The position numbers were made by a program, and so were the translations under genes. Shown piece after piece: positions 41,827 through 53,664 of a stretch of DNA of 64,000 nt. The notes under the pieces were generated by a model. The model made no database searches. It was given only the letters and a program-made list of their open reading frames with translations, and was not told the origin of the DNA. Where the stretch lies: assembly GCA_030512295.1 (NCBI GenBank), contig JAULSR010000003.1, positions 2,232,001 through 2,296,000 of the forward strand, in the 5' to 3' direction. Within the stretch, counting starts at the first letter, position 1. Each line of letters starts with the position of its first letter. Source of the DNA: Bombardia bombarda. Its lineage: Eukaryota; Ascomycota; Sordariomycetes; Sordariales; Lasiosphaeriaceae.

Positions 41827-43594
41827 ATGCCCAACATGGATCACTTTCCGCGATTCCGGCGCAAGAAGGACCTTGCAACGCCCACCATCATTACTCCCGG
41901 GAACGGTGCCGAAACCGCGGGGAATACGACACCCCCGCCCGGCGAGCCTCAACCCGTGGTTCCCGCCCGCCCGTCTCAGAAACTTAGTCCCTTTAGAGTC
42001 TTCCACCGCTCAGGCAAGCGATCGCGTGACTCGCCTCCCGCCTCGCTGCCTCGCCCGCCAGTAGCTGCCGCTGTCTCGGCTTCGGAGGCCGTTGCGAATC
42101 ATCCCGTCTCGCCGCTCTCCATAAGAACGGATGCTGTCAGTGAACATGCAGTCGGTGAGCATGAGTCGAAAACGAAAAGACCGCCCAAGATCCCGGCCTT
42201 CCTGGAGCTAACCCCGCATGGTAAGTTCCCTCTGGCATGTCGTCGTGAGCCTCAAGGCTAAGCCGGCGCCACTTATAGATATCGAGAACAAGTTCCAGGA
42301 GCTGGTCTGGCTCGAGCGCGAGCGCATCATGATGGGCATGCAGAACCCGTCGCCCGACTTTCGCTGGGCGCGCGTGGCAGGGCCGCACTTGAGGGCGCTG
42401 GATAGATACATGAACATACAGCCCTGGCACAACAATCGGGTCAAGCTGCAAGTTCCCGAGGGCCATGTTGACTACATTAATGCGTCGCCGATAGCACTCG
42501 AATCCTCGTCACTATGCGCGGCGGACAGCCATTCCAGCGGATCGCGAGAGGCGGACCGGTACATCGCCATGCAGGGCCCCAAGCAAACGTCGACGGACCA
42601 TGTGTGGCGCATGGTCGTCGAGCAGCTCGAGAGTCCCGGCGTCATCGTCATGCTGACCGAAACTCACGAGGGCCCCGCCGAGAAGTGTTACCCTTATTTT
42701 CCTCGCTCCGAGACGGACCCCCCGATCGAGATCAACGAGCGCGACGAGTTTGGCGATGGCTTCCGGGCTACTGTGCGCTGCGAGGGCATCGAGGAGACAA
42801 CAGCAGGGGACGCGATCGAACTGCGGAAAATGGTGGTTCGTGTGCACGCGCGCGGCCGCGGCGCTCGGGACGATGAGGTCAAGGATCGTATGACTACGAG
42901 CAGGGAGCATCATAGCGGCTCGACGACGCCAAATTCGAACCGGGATGGTGACGAAGATGGCGGTTTCGATGTCAAGATGAAGTCGCCCGGGACAGGCCCG
43001 GAACAGCCGGTGTCTGAGGCTACTAGTCCGACTTCTACTACGCACGTCAACACGCCGCCCTCTCAGTCGTCGGGCGACCAGAGCTTCGAGGAGGAACGTG
43101 TCGTCTGGCATTTTCTCTACAAGAAGTGGCCCGACTTTGGCGTCCCCGCGCTGGCGGACTTGGACAGCTTCTTCACGCTCATGCGGCTGTCCCGCGAGAA
43201 GAACGCGGCGCCGCATAACCCCCGGATCGTGCACTGCAGCGCCGGCGTGGGCCGCAGCGGCACCTTTATTGCGCTGGAGCATCTCATACGGGAGCTGGAC
43301 GCCGGTGTGTTGGAGCACTACGATGAACGTGCCGCGACGCCGTCGCCTGTCTCGCAGCACCGACCCGACGGGAGCTCATCGCCGGCCACGGTCAAGGAGG
43401 AGGAGGGCGAGGATTTGATTTTCTCTGTTGTTAATCAGCTGCGCGAACAGCGCCGCACCATGGTGCAGGCCGAGTCGCAGTACTTGTTCATCTACCAGGT
43501 GCTGCGCAAGTTGTGGCAAGACAAGTATGGCAGCGACGAGATGGGCGAGCCGGCGGCTAAGAGGCTGGAAGTCGACCCATTCGTCGAGGGGTGA
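41827..43594 (+). CDS. Protein tyrosine phosphatase (non-receptor, Pyp/Ptp type)
   Basis: 569 residues from exons 41827..42220 and 42279..43594 (58-nt intron). The start MPNMDHFPRFRRKKD is the first in-frame ATG. The N-terminal 130 residues are Pro/Ser/Arg-rich. The phosphatase domain starts near 132 with DIENKFQELVWLERERI and contains VDYINASPI, MQGPKQTSTDHVWRMV, the WPD loop (KKWPDFGVP, near 418) and the signature HCSAGVGRSGTF with nucleophile Cys451, followed by a Q-loop region (QRRTMVQAESQY). A roughly 75-residue acidic Ser/Thr-rich segment (about 335-405) interrupts the domain just before the WPD loop, and a shorter one (about 480-515) follows the signature. In fungi such enzymes switch off stress MAP kinases; that role is inferred from family. 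All catalytic elements are present. Confidence 0.93.
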
Positions 43595-43908
43595 TTGATG
43601 GCTAGCTTGTCTGTGGTTGTTCAAACAGACCCAAGCTTTTCCCTGGATGGTGTCATTTTCTATATCGTCGCTACCTCATTATTACTGGATCAGAGAAAAG
43701 GGGGCTACCTCATATCGGCACTTGGACTAGGAGGAAAAGAAAAAGGTTAGAGAATAACTTGGGGGGATAAAGGGAGTTGGTTGGTATCCTCTAGTATAGT
43801 AAAAGGGGAAGGTTTGTATATGGGTTCCTTCTGTCTGCTTTAACCCCGTCTCTCTCTCCCTCTTCCATACTCTTTTTTCTATATTTTGTCCGAGAGACAC
43901 ATGGAGGA

Positions 43909-43932
43909 ACACACACACACACACACACACAC
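43909..43932. repeat. (AC)n microsatellite
   Basis: Twelve uninterrupted AC units in the 3' flank of the phosphatase gene. Confidence 0.95.
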
Positions 43933-46900
43933 TGACTAGACGGAACGATAGCTTACTTTAGATACCCGACCATTCTATGTTTCTTTTCCTTTGGCTACTA
44001 CGTACTAGTTATTATATATGCATGTATCGGGGCGTCTGTCTGTTGACTGGAGGGTGGGAGTGGGTGCAGCTGCATTGCGCTGTGTTGCTCGAAAATGGGG
44101 GTGGGTGGGTTGGGGGTATAAGATAGCATTGCGGGTGGCTGGGGTTATGTTGGGTCTTGGGGGTTCTACTATCCTTTCTTTGGTCCTTATACTTTGTATT
44201 TAGGGAAGGTTAGGTTTTTTTTTCGAGTGTATATAGGTATATCTTGATTCTGGGGGCTCTACTTTGCATGCTACAATCATTGGTCTAGTAGGAGATGGGG
44301 AGTGAGAGCTATGGCTATTACTACAAGCGATTGAAGTTTTTGTTAGTTGGGTTTCAGTTACTTTTACTACTAGACCTAGTAGTAGTTTTAGTACTCGACT
44401 CACGTAGGTGTGTTATGCATCTGTGGAATTTCAAGTTACGTGTATACTGGAATAACTCTCTTTTCCTTGATGTGGACTATGAGAGAACGGCGGGTCTATA
44501 GAGTGCTGATGATACTCACTTGGGTACTGCTATTTTTCGAAAAATAACACTTCCTTGTGGCGTTGTTGGGCATATGTCATGGACTACCTTACCTTAGGTG
44601 GTATTTAGGGACATGAGCAGTTGATGATCGCGCCTTGATTAGCTTCTCCTCGGTTGCTTGTACTCACACCTTTGATGACTCGCTTGTTGTGATATTACCA
44701 TGGAAACTACAATAGGGGTACCCTTGTCTGACTGACGTTGCATTTTTAACCTACATCTTTTGCATTTTCGATTTTGACGACCCACAAGAATGGTAGGACA
44801 CTCCGATATCTGTTCCGTTGATAAATTTCACTTCTTATTTCTGTCCCCGGATAACCTGGATATTCTCTTCAAGACCACGTACTATACACCAGGCTCGAGT
44901 CAGGGTTTATAGATGAGTAGAGTTGCAGCGAAGTGGATAAATAAACGTTGCCCGAAATGCCGGACAGCGACAAACCGACTTGCTGGGCTCGAGTTGCAGT
45001 AGGATACTCGATTTGGATAGAGGACTTGCAAACGGAAGCGAAGACAGATAGAGTATGGACAGACGAGAAAGACAGACGCAGGAAATGAGGCAGAACAATA
45101 CAATGAACCATGGAAATGGTGGTAGGTAAGTAAAAGACTGCAGCAAAAGATTTGTCAAGATGGCAGCAGTCAGTTCTAGAGACAAACAGACCTACGTATT
45201 GCAAAGAAGGGAAGGTGTGCTGTCGTACACGACCAAGTAGGTAAGGAAGGATATAGGCAGTTTGATTCAGGATGCTGCAATGCAATGCAATGTCGACTAT
45301 GGAATCGGATCGATCGTAGTAAAGAGTGCGGGATGTTCAACTCCCGCTGTTCTTCTTCTCCTTACCGGATGGCACACCCCCGGAAGTGAAAGAGGCAAAA
45401 CTGTTAGTCCAAGTCCATCCCAGAATAGGTATGAAAGAGCCAAGACGTGAAGACTAAAGAGGGTAAGGGGACGTCGCCTTCCTTTCTCGTTGCTACGCTA
45501 CGTATCATCTACCGGTCTTCCCCAGTCCCCAAACAGGCCTGTCTGTTCTCGGCTACCCCAGAAAAGCGCCGTGTTACTATGATCTATAACATAGAGATAC
45601 CGTTGATTAAATTCGGTGGTACCGGCGAGTTTTGCCGCGATGGCCTCGTCTCCTGATAGGTCAGGAAGGGTCAAGCACGCAAACAAGGGACGGGAGAAGG
45701 GGTGGAGAGAGCTTCTAGAAGGAGGTCAGTTCCTTGGGATTAACCGAACCCATCCTCACAAGCAAACTTGGCACGTACCACTATATTAAACGACTGGTCG
45801 AACCGCATGGCATGCATGCACGACGCACGCACTGACGGTGTTGCTCTTTCTCGCTTCTCTGCCTGCCTACGAGTCCCCTCTCTCATACTGGTATCTCTTG
45901 TTGCATGATGCTTGCAGGTTACACCACCCAAAGACAAAATAGCAATGGAACGAACTGAACCCATGCGACAACCAAACCAAAACTAGAAGACGACACTAGT
46001 AGGACGGCCAGCCATCACATGGATCAATGTCACAGACTGTGTATGGTGGTGTTTGTACCGAACATTTTGTGTGCATGGAAATGGGTTGCGTTTGTGCGGG
46101 GGAGACGGCACGAAACCCCCTCCCCATGACTGTACACTACACGGACGGCCTCTATCGTGCTGTTTTCTTGGCCTGCCCGTCGCCGTTTCCCCTTGTGGAT
46201 CTCCTACCACCACACTCATCGCTGTGTGGGGTATGGGGTATGGGGTAAACCACAAGTTGGATCATCTTGGTTCTGGCGGAGGGAACGCGTGGAGGCGGGA
46301 GGCGGGACGACGGGATCGTACTTAGGATTCCGGACCGGTAATGGCTGAATAGCAATTCAATGTGATGCAGCCGGATGGGAAACGGATAGTCGTTTGTTAT
46401 TTGGGTGGTGGAGATGTAACATTGTTCAAGTGCAAGTCTACGGCCCTGAAACAGGTGGCTGTCATGATGCTGGTAGCTGAGGGTTTGCCCAAGGAGTGAG
46501 AAGGAAAAAAAGAAGATAATGACTTTGTTTGCGAATGTCTTTAAACGACGACCCTGCATGTGAGACATCATTTCGGATTGACCGCTGTGCGGGGCAATTG
46601 TGCAGGGGGTTGCCTCTAGCTTGCAGCGATTGACATTTGGCACGCGGGAGGCGGCGGGCGGCTGTCCAAAGCTGCCCTGGTCCGCCCAGGACTGTCACGA
46701 CCCCCTGATCAACCCTGGTCAACCGCATGCTTTACCGCGTGTTTGCCATGTGCGTCGAACCCTCGGCGGTTGATCGCAATCGATCATAAGCAGGCTCGTG
46801 ACAGCGGCGTGGATAGAGCTGATGTGGACTCGGCGAGTCGGTCTGCGGTATCGCTCTGGTGAATAACTGATATCCCGAAATGCTGCATCGCTGGGCAGGT

Positions 46901-49900
46901 GGCCACCCGAGGTTATGTAAAATATTTGACAGCAGCCGGTAAATGAAGACCTGTTGCTCAATCGTTTCAATCACACGTGGTTCAAGCGCGTCCATTTGGA
47001 CGATTGGTGCTGTATATACGCTGCACACCACCCACGAGGCGCGCCTCACCGGTTGATGGGAGACCCAACCTGCCGACGTCCCAAGACGGCATCGGATATG
47101 GACCGCTCTGGTCACCATGGTCAAGTTGGGACGGATGATGTGCAACGTCTTGGCCCGATTCGAGAGTAGGTAATCAATTGCTATTCCGGGGGTGGGTCAA
47201 CTCAAATCAGTATTCCAGTGCTACGTACGACGTGTATGTAGGTGTATATCCGCAGTTAAAATAGGTACTTGGACGCATGTTTGAGGCATGCAGATGCAGC
47301 CCTGGCAGCTCGCCTCCAGCCTTGGGATCGAGGGTCAAGGGTCGTGGGGCCGGTGAGCAGGTCGGGTCCGGCCTTTGGGTGCCTCGGCCGGTATTCGCAA
47401 GAGCGGTGAAAGAAGATAATGGCCGTGATGGACACTTGTTCTCACATTCTCACCTACACTACCTAATCTACCTTAGGCAGGTTAAGTATGGATAGCCACT
47501 GCTCAATCCAAATGTTATGGATACACAGTAGTAACCATTTGTGTCTGTTTGCTGGGGTCAGCATAACCAGTACGTACGAATGCAGCACGCACAACCAATG
47601 GGGGCTAGGGGATGTCGTACTATTGGTACTGTACATACACACACACAGCAAAGAGGCATTTTCCCAAACGCTGGCGGCACATCGCGTATCGCGGGTGCCA
47701 TCAAGGAGGCGACGATGCGGGGTGCATTCTGCTCAAGTTGAAGAGATGGTGGTGTGCAGACTTTAGTGCTGATGAGGTCTTTTCGGGACGAGGCCCGGCT
47801 TGGGCCGCTTCATCATCATCAAAGTACTTGCCTATTGCATGGAAGCTGCCAACATTTCTCTCCCGCACACCTATTTTGTGGGTTGACCGGTGAGACAATG
47901 ACCTGACTGCCCTAGATTCTGTGCCGTTCCTGCCATACCTAGATCGGGTATGATGTGAGCCAGATGCTCAAAAAATAACTACACAGGGAAGGAACACTCT
48001 TGAGGCTTGGCCACCTCTGGCAGGTACGATGGAAGAACTCGCATTCGCCTGGAATGCCCTCCAGGATCTAAACTTAAGCTACCTTACCTTATGTATTCGT
48101 GTACATGCGCACACTAGGTACCTACTCGTATCTCATCTCGTCTCCCTTGTGCTACGGGAACACTGCGATGCGCCATAAGCCCGTTCGCAGCAAGGCAGAG
48201 ACACAAGAGTCAGCCATCAGCCATTAACCAGACAACGAGGATCAAAGGACCGAGATTGTCCATGGCGGCCATGAGGGGACATTGCGCTTGTCTCAAGTCA
48301 ACGGGAGCCGGACCACACCTCCAACAAGAAGCCCCCAGGGCATGCTGCTGCTACACTAGACCCCCTCGAGACGCTAGACCCCTAGGCCCCTCCAACCGAA
48401 GACCAGCCCGGGACGCTAGTGCGGCCCCACTCTTGGCAATGGACCACTGCAATACTGTGTACACAGTACTGTGATATCGAGCCAAAATAAAACCCCCTTG
48501 TCAGGTATTGTGGCTTTCGCCGAAGCCCATGTTTTTCCGAGCTTTGTACCTTTTCAAACCCTTGTACGCGCACGTCCAACCCTGGCGCTCCCCTTGTCAA
48601 TACCTGCCCCACAGGTTTTATATACCCATCATACCACAGTAGACGCTGTAGCCCGCGGCCCGCCTCAGAGTTTCGATCTCATGGCAACCAGCCCAAAGCT
48701 GGGAAATCGGGAAGAAGCCGTGCGGTCCATGACCATTAAACCCCAGGCAATTCGTCCGTTCAGTGTTAATAACAAAAGTACTACAGTCGGATGGCCCGGG
48801 GTCTCGATGGAATCTCCCACCTCGTAGCCGACCAAGCGACAGCGACCCACATCCGAGCGACGTTAGCTTTAAGCAATAGCAACGTTCTGGAAGCTTTCTT
48901 AAAAGACGCCGATCAGCCCTGCATGTCTATGATCGCAGCGTGCTCTGCTGCTTTTCATCTCGATTTTGTGGCTTGCGCCGTGCTCCCCCAACTCGACATC
49001 CTCCCGTCATCCTCCGTACCACGGCGGGGTACTTGCTGTACGTGACTTACATTGACGAGTCGCCGTCTGGGATACCCATATCCTACAGCGCCTCCCTTTC
49101 CCGACCCTGGCGCAAACCGAAGGCATCCCGCTCGCCCGCCCGCCCCGCGTACGGCGTGCCTCTCTCGTATCGGGCGCTGGTCAGGAATTGTTGCAACGGG
49201 AAACAATCTACAATGCGCACAGAGATGGCACGCGACGTCTGGTTCTAGGGATAACAAAGTTCGCGACACGCCTTCACACCTTCGTCTGGGTCTACGTATC
49301 CCACATTCCACATCCCACATCACCATCATCTGAGAAGAGCGACGAGGCCCGATACCTGGAAGCACAGACTTCCATCTGGCGGTCGCTGGTGCCACTGGCT
49401 GCACTCCCCCCGTCTCCGCCCCCGTTCCCGCCTTCATCTCCGTCTCCATCGTCAAGTCCCCTCGGACGACACACCCCTCTCCTCCTTATTGGACTTGGAA
49501 CTGGTCAGAAGCCGCATATCTAGATCCTTGGTTGCGACGAATCGCGTCCCCTCCCGTGACTCGGCTGCCTGGCTTGATAAACGGCTCGTGTGGCCCACCT
49601 CGAATATTTTGTGTCTGTCTCGGTCCCTTTTTCTGACTTCTCGGATACGCTGCGTGTAGATCCCATTTCTTTTCTCCAACGCGCGCAGTACCGTATTTCG
49701 GCTCGACCTTGGACGCGCCGCGTCGCTGCGCAAGCAAGCTCGGGCCTAAGATTGCACGCTCCCGCAGCAACGCGCAGCCCACTCTGGGTAGCAAGCAGTA
49801 GGGTGCTGCTCGCTGGCATTTAGCTCACCCGTCCCGATCGATTCTCGCCACCTCATCCCACTGCATCTGCGTCTGCGCCTGCGTCTTCGTCGGTGTCGAC

Positions 49901-50216
49901 GACGTGCGACGTGTACGCACAGCTTTTTGCGCCTGCCGACTCCCTAGGCTTTGAAACGCGCCAACGCGGCTAGCTGCATTGACTGCAGCATCGCGACAAT
50001 TTGCAGCCCTTTTTTTGCAGATAAGATAGCATCTGTGTTGGACGGCAGTCATGACGTCGATTGTGAGTGTGATCGATCCCCCTGATTACCACTTTTCCCC
50101 CCTCACCTCCCCAAGAACGGAAGATGCCCCTTGCAAGGTGTTTGGGCTACAAATTTCTGCCCGTCAATGCATCCCCAATCTGGCCACCCCGCGCCGCATC
50201 GGCCAGTGCCAACCCA

Positions 50217-50275
50217 ACACACACACATGCAGATACACACACACACGCGCACACACACGCACCACACGTACACAC
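50217..50275. repeat. AC-rich dinucleotide tract
   Basis: Interrupted AC repeats with a few GC and TG breaks, about 500 bp upstream of LST7. Confidence 0.85.
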
Positions 50276-50779
50276 ACCGCCTCACTTCTCACCCCATGGC
50301 ACACTTATTGGCCTGTCTTGTGTTCCCCCACGTTGCCATAACCGGCAGCTTGGGAGATCCCACTCAGCGCTCGACATGACCCAACTTCCGTGTGTTCCGG
50401 TTACCAACAGCCCCCGGTCCCGACTGTTACTGCCCTCCCTCTCGTTGAGGTGTTGCGCCGTGTGTGTGTGTCTGTCTGCGTGCGACCCCCTACTCTCTCA
50501 CCCTGAACCTGGCCCTCACCCTCGCTGCTGTCCACTAGTTGGTCATCTTGTCATCTTATACACTATTTCTGTCAGCTTGTCTCCCAAGTTTCCTACCTTT
50601 ATCGGTTGCTGGACGCTGCCATCATGACGCCCTTCCTTCAGTCTTCCCGCGCCTGGTTCGTCCTGTGCAGCACGCCTTGAATCGCGTCGTGTCTATGCTC
50701 AACTTCTATGTAGACCAAGACCAGCACTTCATTGCGCCAAAGCGGACAGCCATAAGACAAGACAAGACAAGACAGAAAG

Positions 50780-52243
50780 ATGCTAATTCCCGACTTCCAG
50801 TTGTGTCTGGCTCACTACTGTGACCTTCACGGGCCCACCCCGCTGATGGTCACCGAGGGACTCCCCGTGCCTTGCAGTGTGTGTTATGAAGATGAGCTGC
50901 ACGGCTATCCCGCTGTTGCTGCCGACCGGCTACACACTAGTGCCCCCACATCATCCGGCGTGTCGGCCGCCGCCGTGTCGGAGGCCTTCCGTCGCATGAA
51001 TCTCACAGCTTCCCCGCGAAGCTCCTCAGTCCCCGCCTCGGAACAGGAAGCCCAGACCTACCGTGCCGCTCTCCGCCGCGCAGCGCAGGGTCTTGCGTCA
51101 GGCTCTGCCATCGAGACGCCGCCGCAGAGCCCCCGCCTGCCCCAAGGTCCCAGTGCGCCCCAGCATAAGCCACGCCCCGAGTCGGGCTTCAGGAGAACCT
51201 ACGACGAATACGTGACTCGGAACGCCGGGCCCTGTGACAACTGCGCTCTCACGCTTCCAAGGCGCCAGGAGAGCGGCAGGGAAGTAGGGGTCGACTTGAG
51301 ACCAGAACATGGACCCACCCTGCGCACTCGTGCCCCGTTTGCGCGAGTCTATGGAGAGATGGATGATGCATCACCGCCCACCTCGCAGACATCATCGTCA
51401 ACTACTTCCGACGATGAGTCTACTCACCGACCACGTGCATCTCATCGCCGTACGGGCACATCGGTCTCGGTGTCCTCGCGCTCCACCTCGACCTCCAGTT
51501 CTCAAGCCGGCATGAATAATACACACACCCACTACCTCGATTATACGTCGACGCATGAGCCCGTTGCGCCAACATCCTTCTCCATCATCCGCGCCTCCTG
51601 TTTGCGGACGCTCTCCTTAGAAACACTCCCCCGACCCCAAGCTGCTGGCAGCTCCATCACCCCGAACCCATCACCCAACGCTTCATCCTTTGTCACAACG
51701 CACAGCGTTGGTTCCGCCGCGTCTGGCGGCCCCATCTTTTTCGGCGACCCTGCAGCTGGCTATACGACGGCTTACATCTTCCGCATCCCAGATGTGCATG
51801 CTCGAGGTCACAAGCGCGTCTATGCATTTTTGGCTCTCAGCACCCATCGTGAACGTCTCGCTATGAAGACGTTTGGCTTCGTGGCCGCCGCATTCCGCGA
51901 CATGGCGGCTTGGATTCAGGCCATGGCTGAGGCCGAGGCCGAGCGCACGCTTTCCGAGTCTTCGGGTTCGACGGCAAGCAGTCCCATCACTGGCGCGTCG
52001 GGGTATAGGGGCATCTATTCCGAGCCCGCCCCTCCCCTTTCGGCCAGTAGTGGAAGCAGCTTTCTGATGGGCGGCATGGGCAGCGGTCTGTCGAGACGTA
52101 TGGGCGGCGGCTTTGGCGGGTCCGGGGTCGCGCTGAAACAGCGGGGCCTGGCCGAGCTGGTCGGCCTGCCTGACTTTTTTATCGAGCTGCACACACGCTT
52201 CGTCAGGCTGTTGCTCGAGTTGAGAGTAGTGCTTGGATCATGA
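50780..52243 (+). CDS. lst7: Lst7/folliculin-family longin-domain protein
   Basis: 487 residues, single exon, ATG at 50780. The N-terminus (DFQLCLAHYCDLHGPTPLMV) is the folliculin/Lst7 start. Two Cys pairs occur: PCSVC near 33 and GPCDNCAL near 152. The conserved folliculin block resumes at about 260 (SFSIIRASCLRTLSLETLPR), then GGPIFFGDPAAGYTTAYIFR and HKRVYAFLALSTHRERL, with a final FIELHTRFVRLLLELRVV. The protein stops there, so it has the longin domain but no C-terminal DENN domain, as in yeast Lst7. In yeast, Lst7-Lst4 is a GTPase-activating complex for Gtr2 at the vacuole that signals amino acids to TORC1. Long disordered Ser/Pro insertions (about 55-250 and 390-450) separate the conserved blocks, typical of filamentous fungi. 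Confidence 0.88.
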   Translation: MLIPDFQLCLAHYCDLHGPTPLMVTEGLPVPCSVCYEDELHGYPAVAADRLHTSAPTSSGVSAAAVSEAFRRMNLTASPRSSSVPASEQEAQTYRAALRRAAQGLASGSAIETPPQSPRLPQGPSAPQHKPRPESGFRRTYDEYVTRNAGPCDNCALTLPRRQESGREVGVDLRPEHGPTLRTRAPFARVYGEMDDASPPTSQTSSSTTSDDESTHRPRASHRRTGTSVSVSSRSTSTSSSQAGMNNTHTHYLDYTSTHEPVAPTSFSIIRASCLRTLSLETLPRPQAAGSSITPNPSPNASSFVTTHSVGSAASGGPIFFGDPAAGYTTAYIFRIPDVHARGHKRVYAFLALSTHRERLAMKTFGFVAAAFRDMAAWIQAMAEAEAERTLSESSGSTASSPITGASGYRGIYSEPAPPLSASSGSSFLMGGMGSGLSRRMGGGFGGSGVALKQRGLAELVGLPDFFIELHTRFVRLLLELRVVLGS

Positions 52244-52681
52244 GGCGCCATAAGTCGGTGATTACAGTATCACTTGATGCCTTTAATTTCACTCGGGTGC
52301 ATAATTGGGCTTTTGTTGTTGGCAAATCGGCCCTGCATATTTTTGGTTTATTGTTCTTCTTTTTGCGCCACTGAAGTTGTTCGACACTCGCCATTAATCA
52401 TCTGTCCACAAACGATACCATACCGTACGATATCCCGGGCGTGTCATTTTCACAGCCTAACCAACCGTCAATTGTTTTCAACATACCTACCTACTACTTT
52501 ACACATATATACACTTGTGTATACCGCCGGCATGGTCCGCCCGATATCAGGGCACCACCTAATGATGTAATGACAAAAGGCTTTTTACTACATTCATTCT
52601 TCTAGCCCCCCGCAACTTGTTTCTGTCGAACGATGAGGAGGCGTATACCAAACAACTACAGTTACCAGCGACCCAATGTAA

Positions 52682-52685
<4 letters not shown>

Positions 52686-52712
<27 letters not shown>
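52686..52712. repeat. (AG)n microsatellite
   Basis: About thirteen AG units in the LST7/RPT3 convergent region; purine-rich sequence continues on the plus strand to about 52870. Confidence 0.95.
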
Positions 52713-52717
<5 letters not shown>

Positions 52718-52959
52718 GTGTATGAGCGGGTATGAGTGGGTATGAGTGAGTACGAGTATGAGAGAGGTCTTGAGAAAGAGTATGAGAGGTTATGAGAGAT
52801 TATACGAGAGAGTGCAAACTGCAAACGAGGGAGTGGGAAATGAGAAGGAGAGAGAAGCAGAGCCCACGCGTGCGAGAGATATAGGGAGAGGTACGGGGGA
52901 GGCCGAGGTTGCACCCACCTTTACCTCAGTGGAGGATATACCCAGTCGCCAGCTTTGTC

Positions 52960-52989
52960 CACCTACCTACCCTGGGTAGTAGGTAGGTG
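52960..52989. repeat. Perfect 11-bp inverted repeat (hairpin)
   Basis: CACCTACCTAC (52960-52970) pairs perfectly with GTAGGTAGGTG (52979-52989) around an 8-nt loop. It has no downstream T-run. It might act as a 3'-end element for either convergent gene or be a chance product of TACC-rich DNA. Confidence 0.85.
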
Positions 52990-53664
52990 TGTGTGTTATT
53001 ATGTATTGTACGAATAGAAAAAGGGGGACAACAACACACATACCTGTTTTCGACGGGTAAATGTGGTGGAGAGGGCGAATCATGGGGCGGGATGGGATGG
53101 GATGGGATAGATGGGGAATGAAATGATTTAGACGGGCTTGACATTTATACATATCGGGCCTGCCTGATTGACGGGGGTTACATGGCTGGTTGGGGAATGG
53201 GAACGGAGGATATAAATGGGCTTGTAATAGATAGATACTAGGGTCGTTGGCAGTTTTGTAAGAATATATGTTTTCATCACCATCACTGCCGGCCCTGTAC
53301 ACAATCATGGGTGAAGTTGGGGAGAACAACACATGCCCAAAATGAACGAATAAGAAAAGATAAGGATGATAATGACGATGATACGACACAAACATCTAAA
53401 TGAATAAAAAGCCGGACTAACTACTGTACAAAATAACGAGTGCCCCGTTCAAACTGTTGCTGGGATCAAACTCGTTTCATTCTCGGGACACAAATATCAA
53501 TTGGCTGCCTGGCTGCCTGGCTGCCTGTCTCTTTTCGTCTCTCCTCTTCTCTTCTGCTCTTCTACCCGTGACTGATACCCCCCGTTTCGTTTAGCAACAT
53601 GTAAACAAAGCAGACGCGACGCAGCGCAACACCGTGCCCCACCCAAATCCCCAATCTGTCTTGT

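Larger units (their letters stand above)
43595..50779. other. 7.2-kb stretch with no recognisable gene
   Basis: This is the largest gap in the window. It contains the phosphatase 3' UTR, an AC repeat (43909-43932), poly-T near 44215-44223, scattered TACCTA, CTTACCTTA and TAGGTACCTA motifs (for example 44587, 47469, 48075, 48115), and an AC-rich tract (50217-50275). Reading frames of up to about 170 codons on both strands show no family signature, no consistent codon bias and no splice pattern joining them. It may be the long leader and promoter of LST7, hold a non-coding RNA, or contain a rapidly evolving gene that I cannot recognise. Confidence 0.5.
52244..53664. other. Convergent intergenic region LST7 / RPT3
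   Basis: 1.4 kb of 3' flanks with a GA repeat (52686-52712), an 11-bp stem hairpin (52960-52989), GGGAT repeats near 53088-53108 and CTGCCTGG repeats near 53504-53526. No convincing gene. Confidence 0.7.

Noticed and set aside
48955..49455. 166-codon minus-strand frame in the 7.2-kb gap
   Set aside because: No family similarity, irregular composition and no supporting splice structure.
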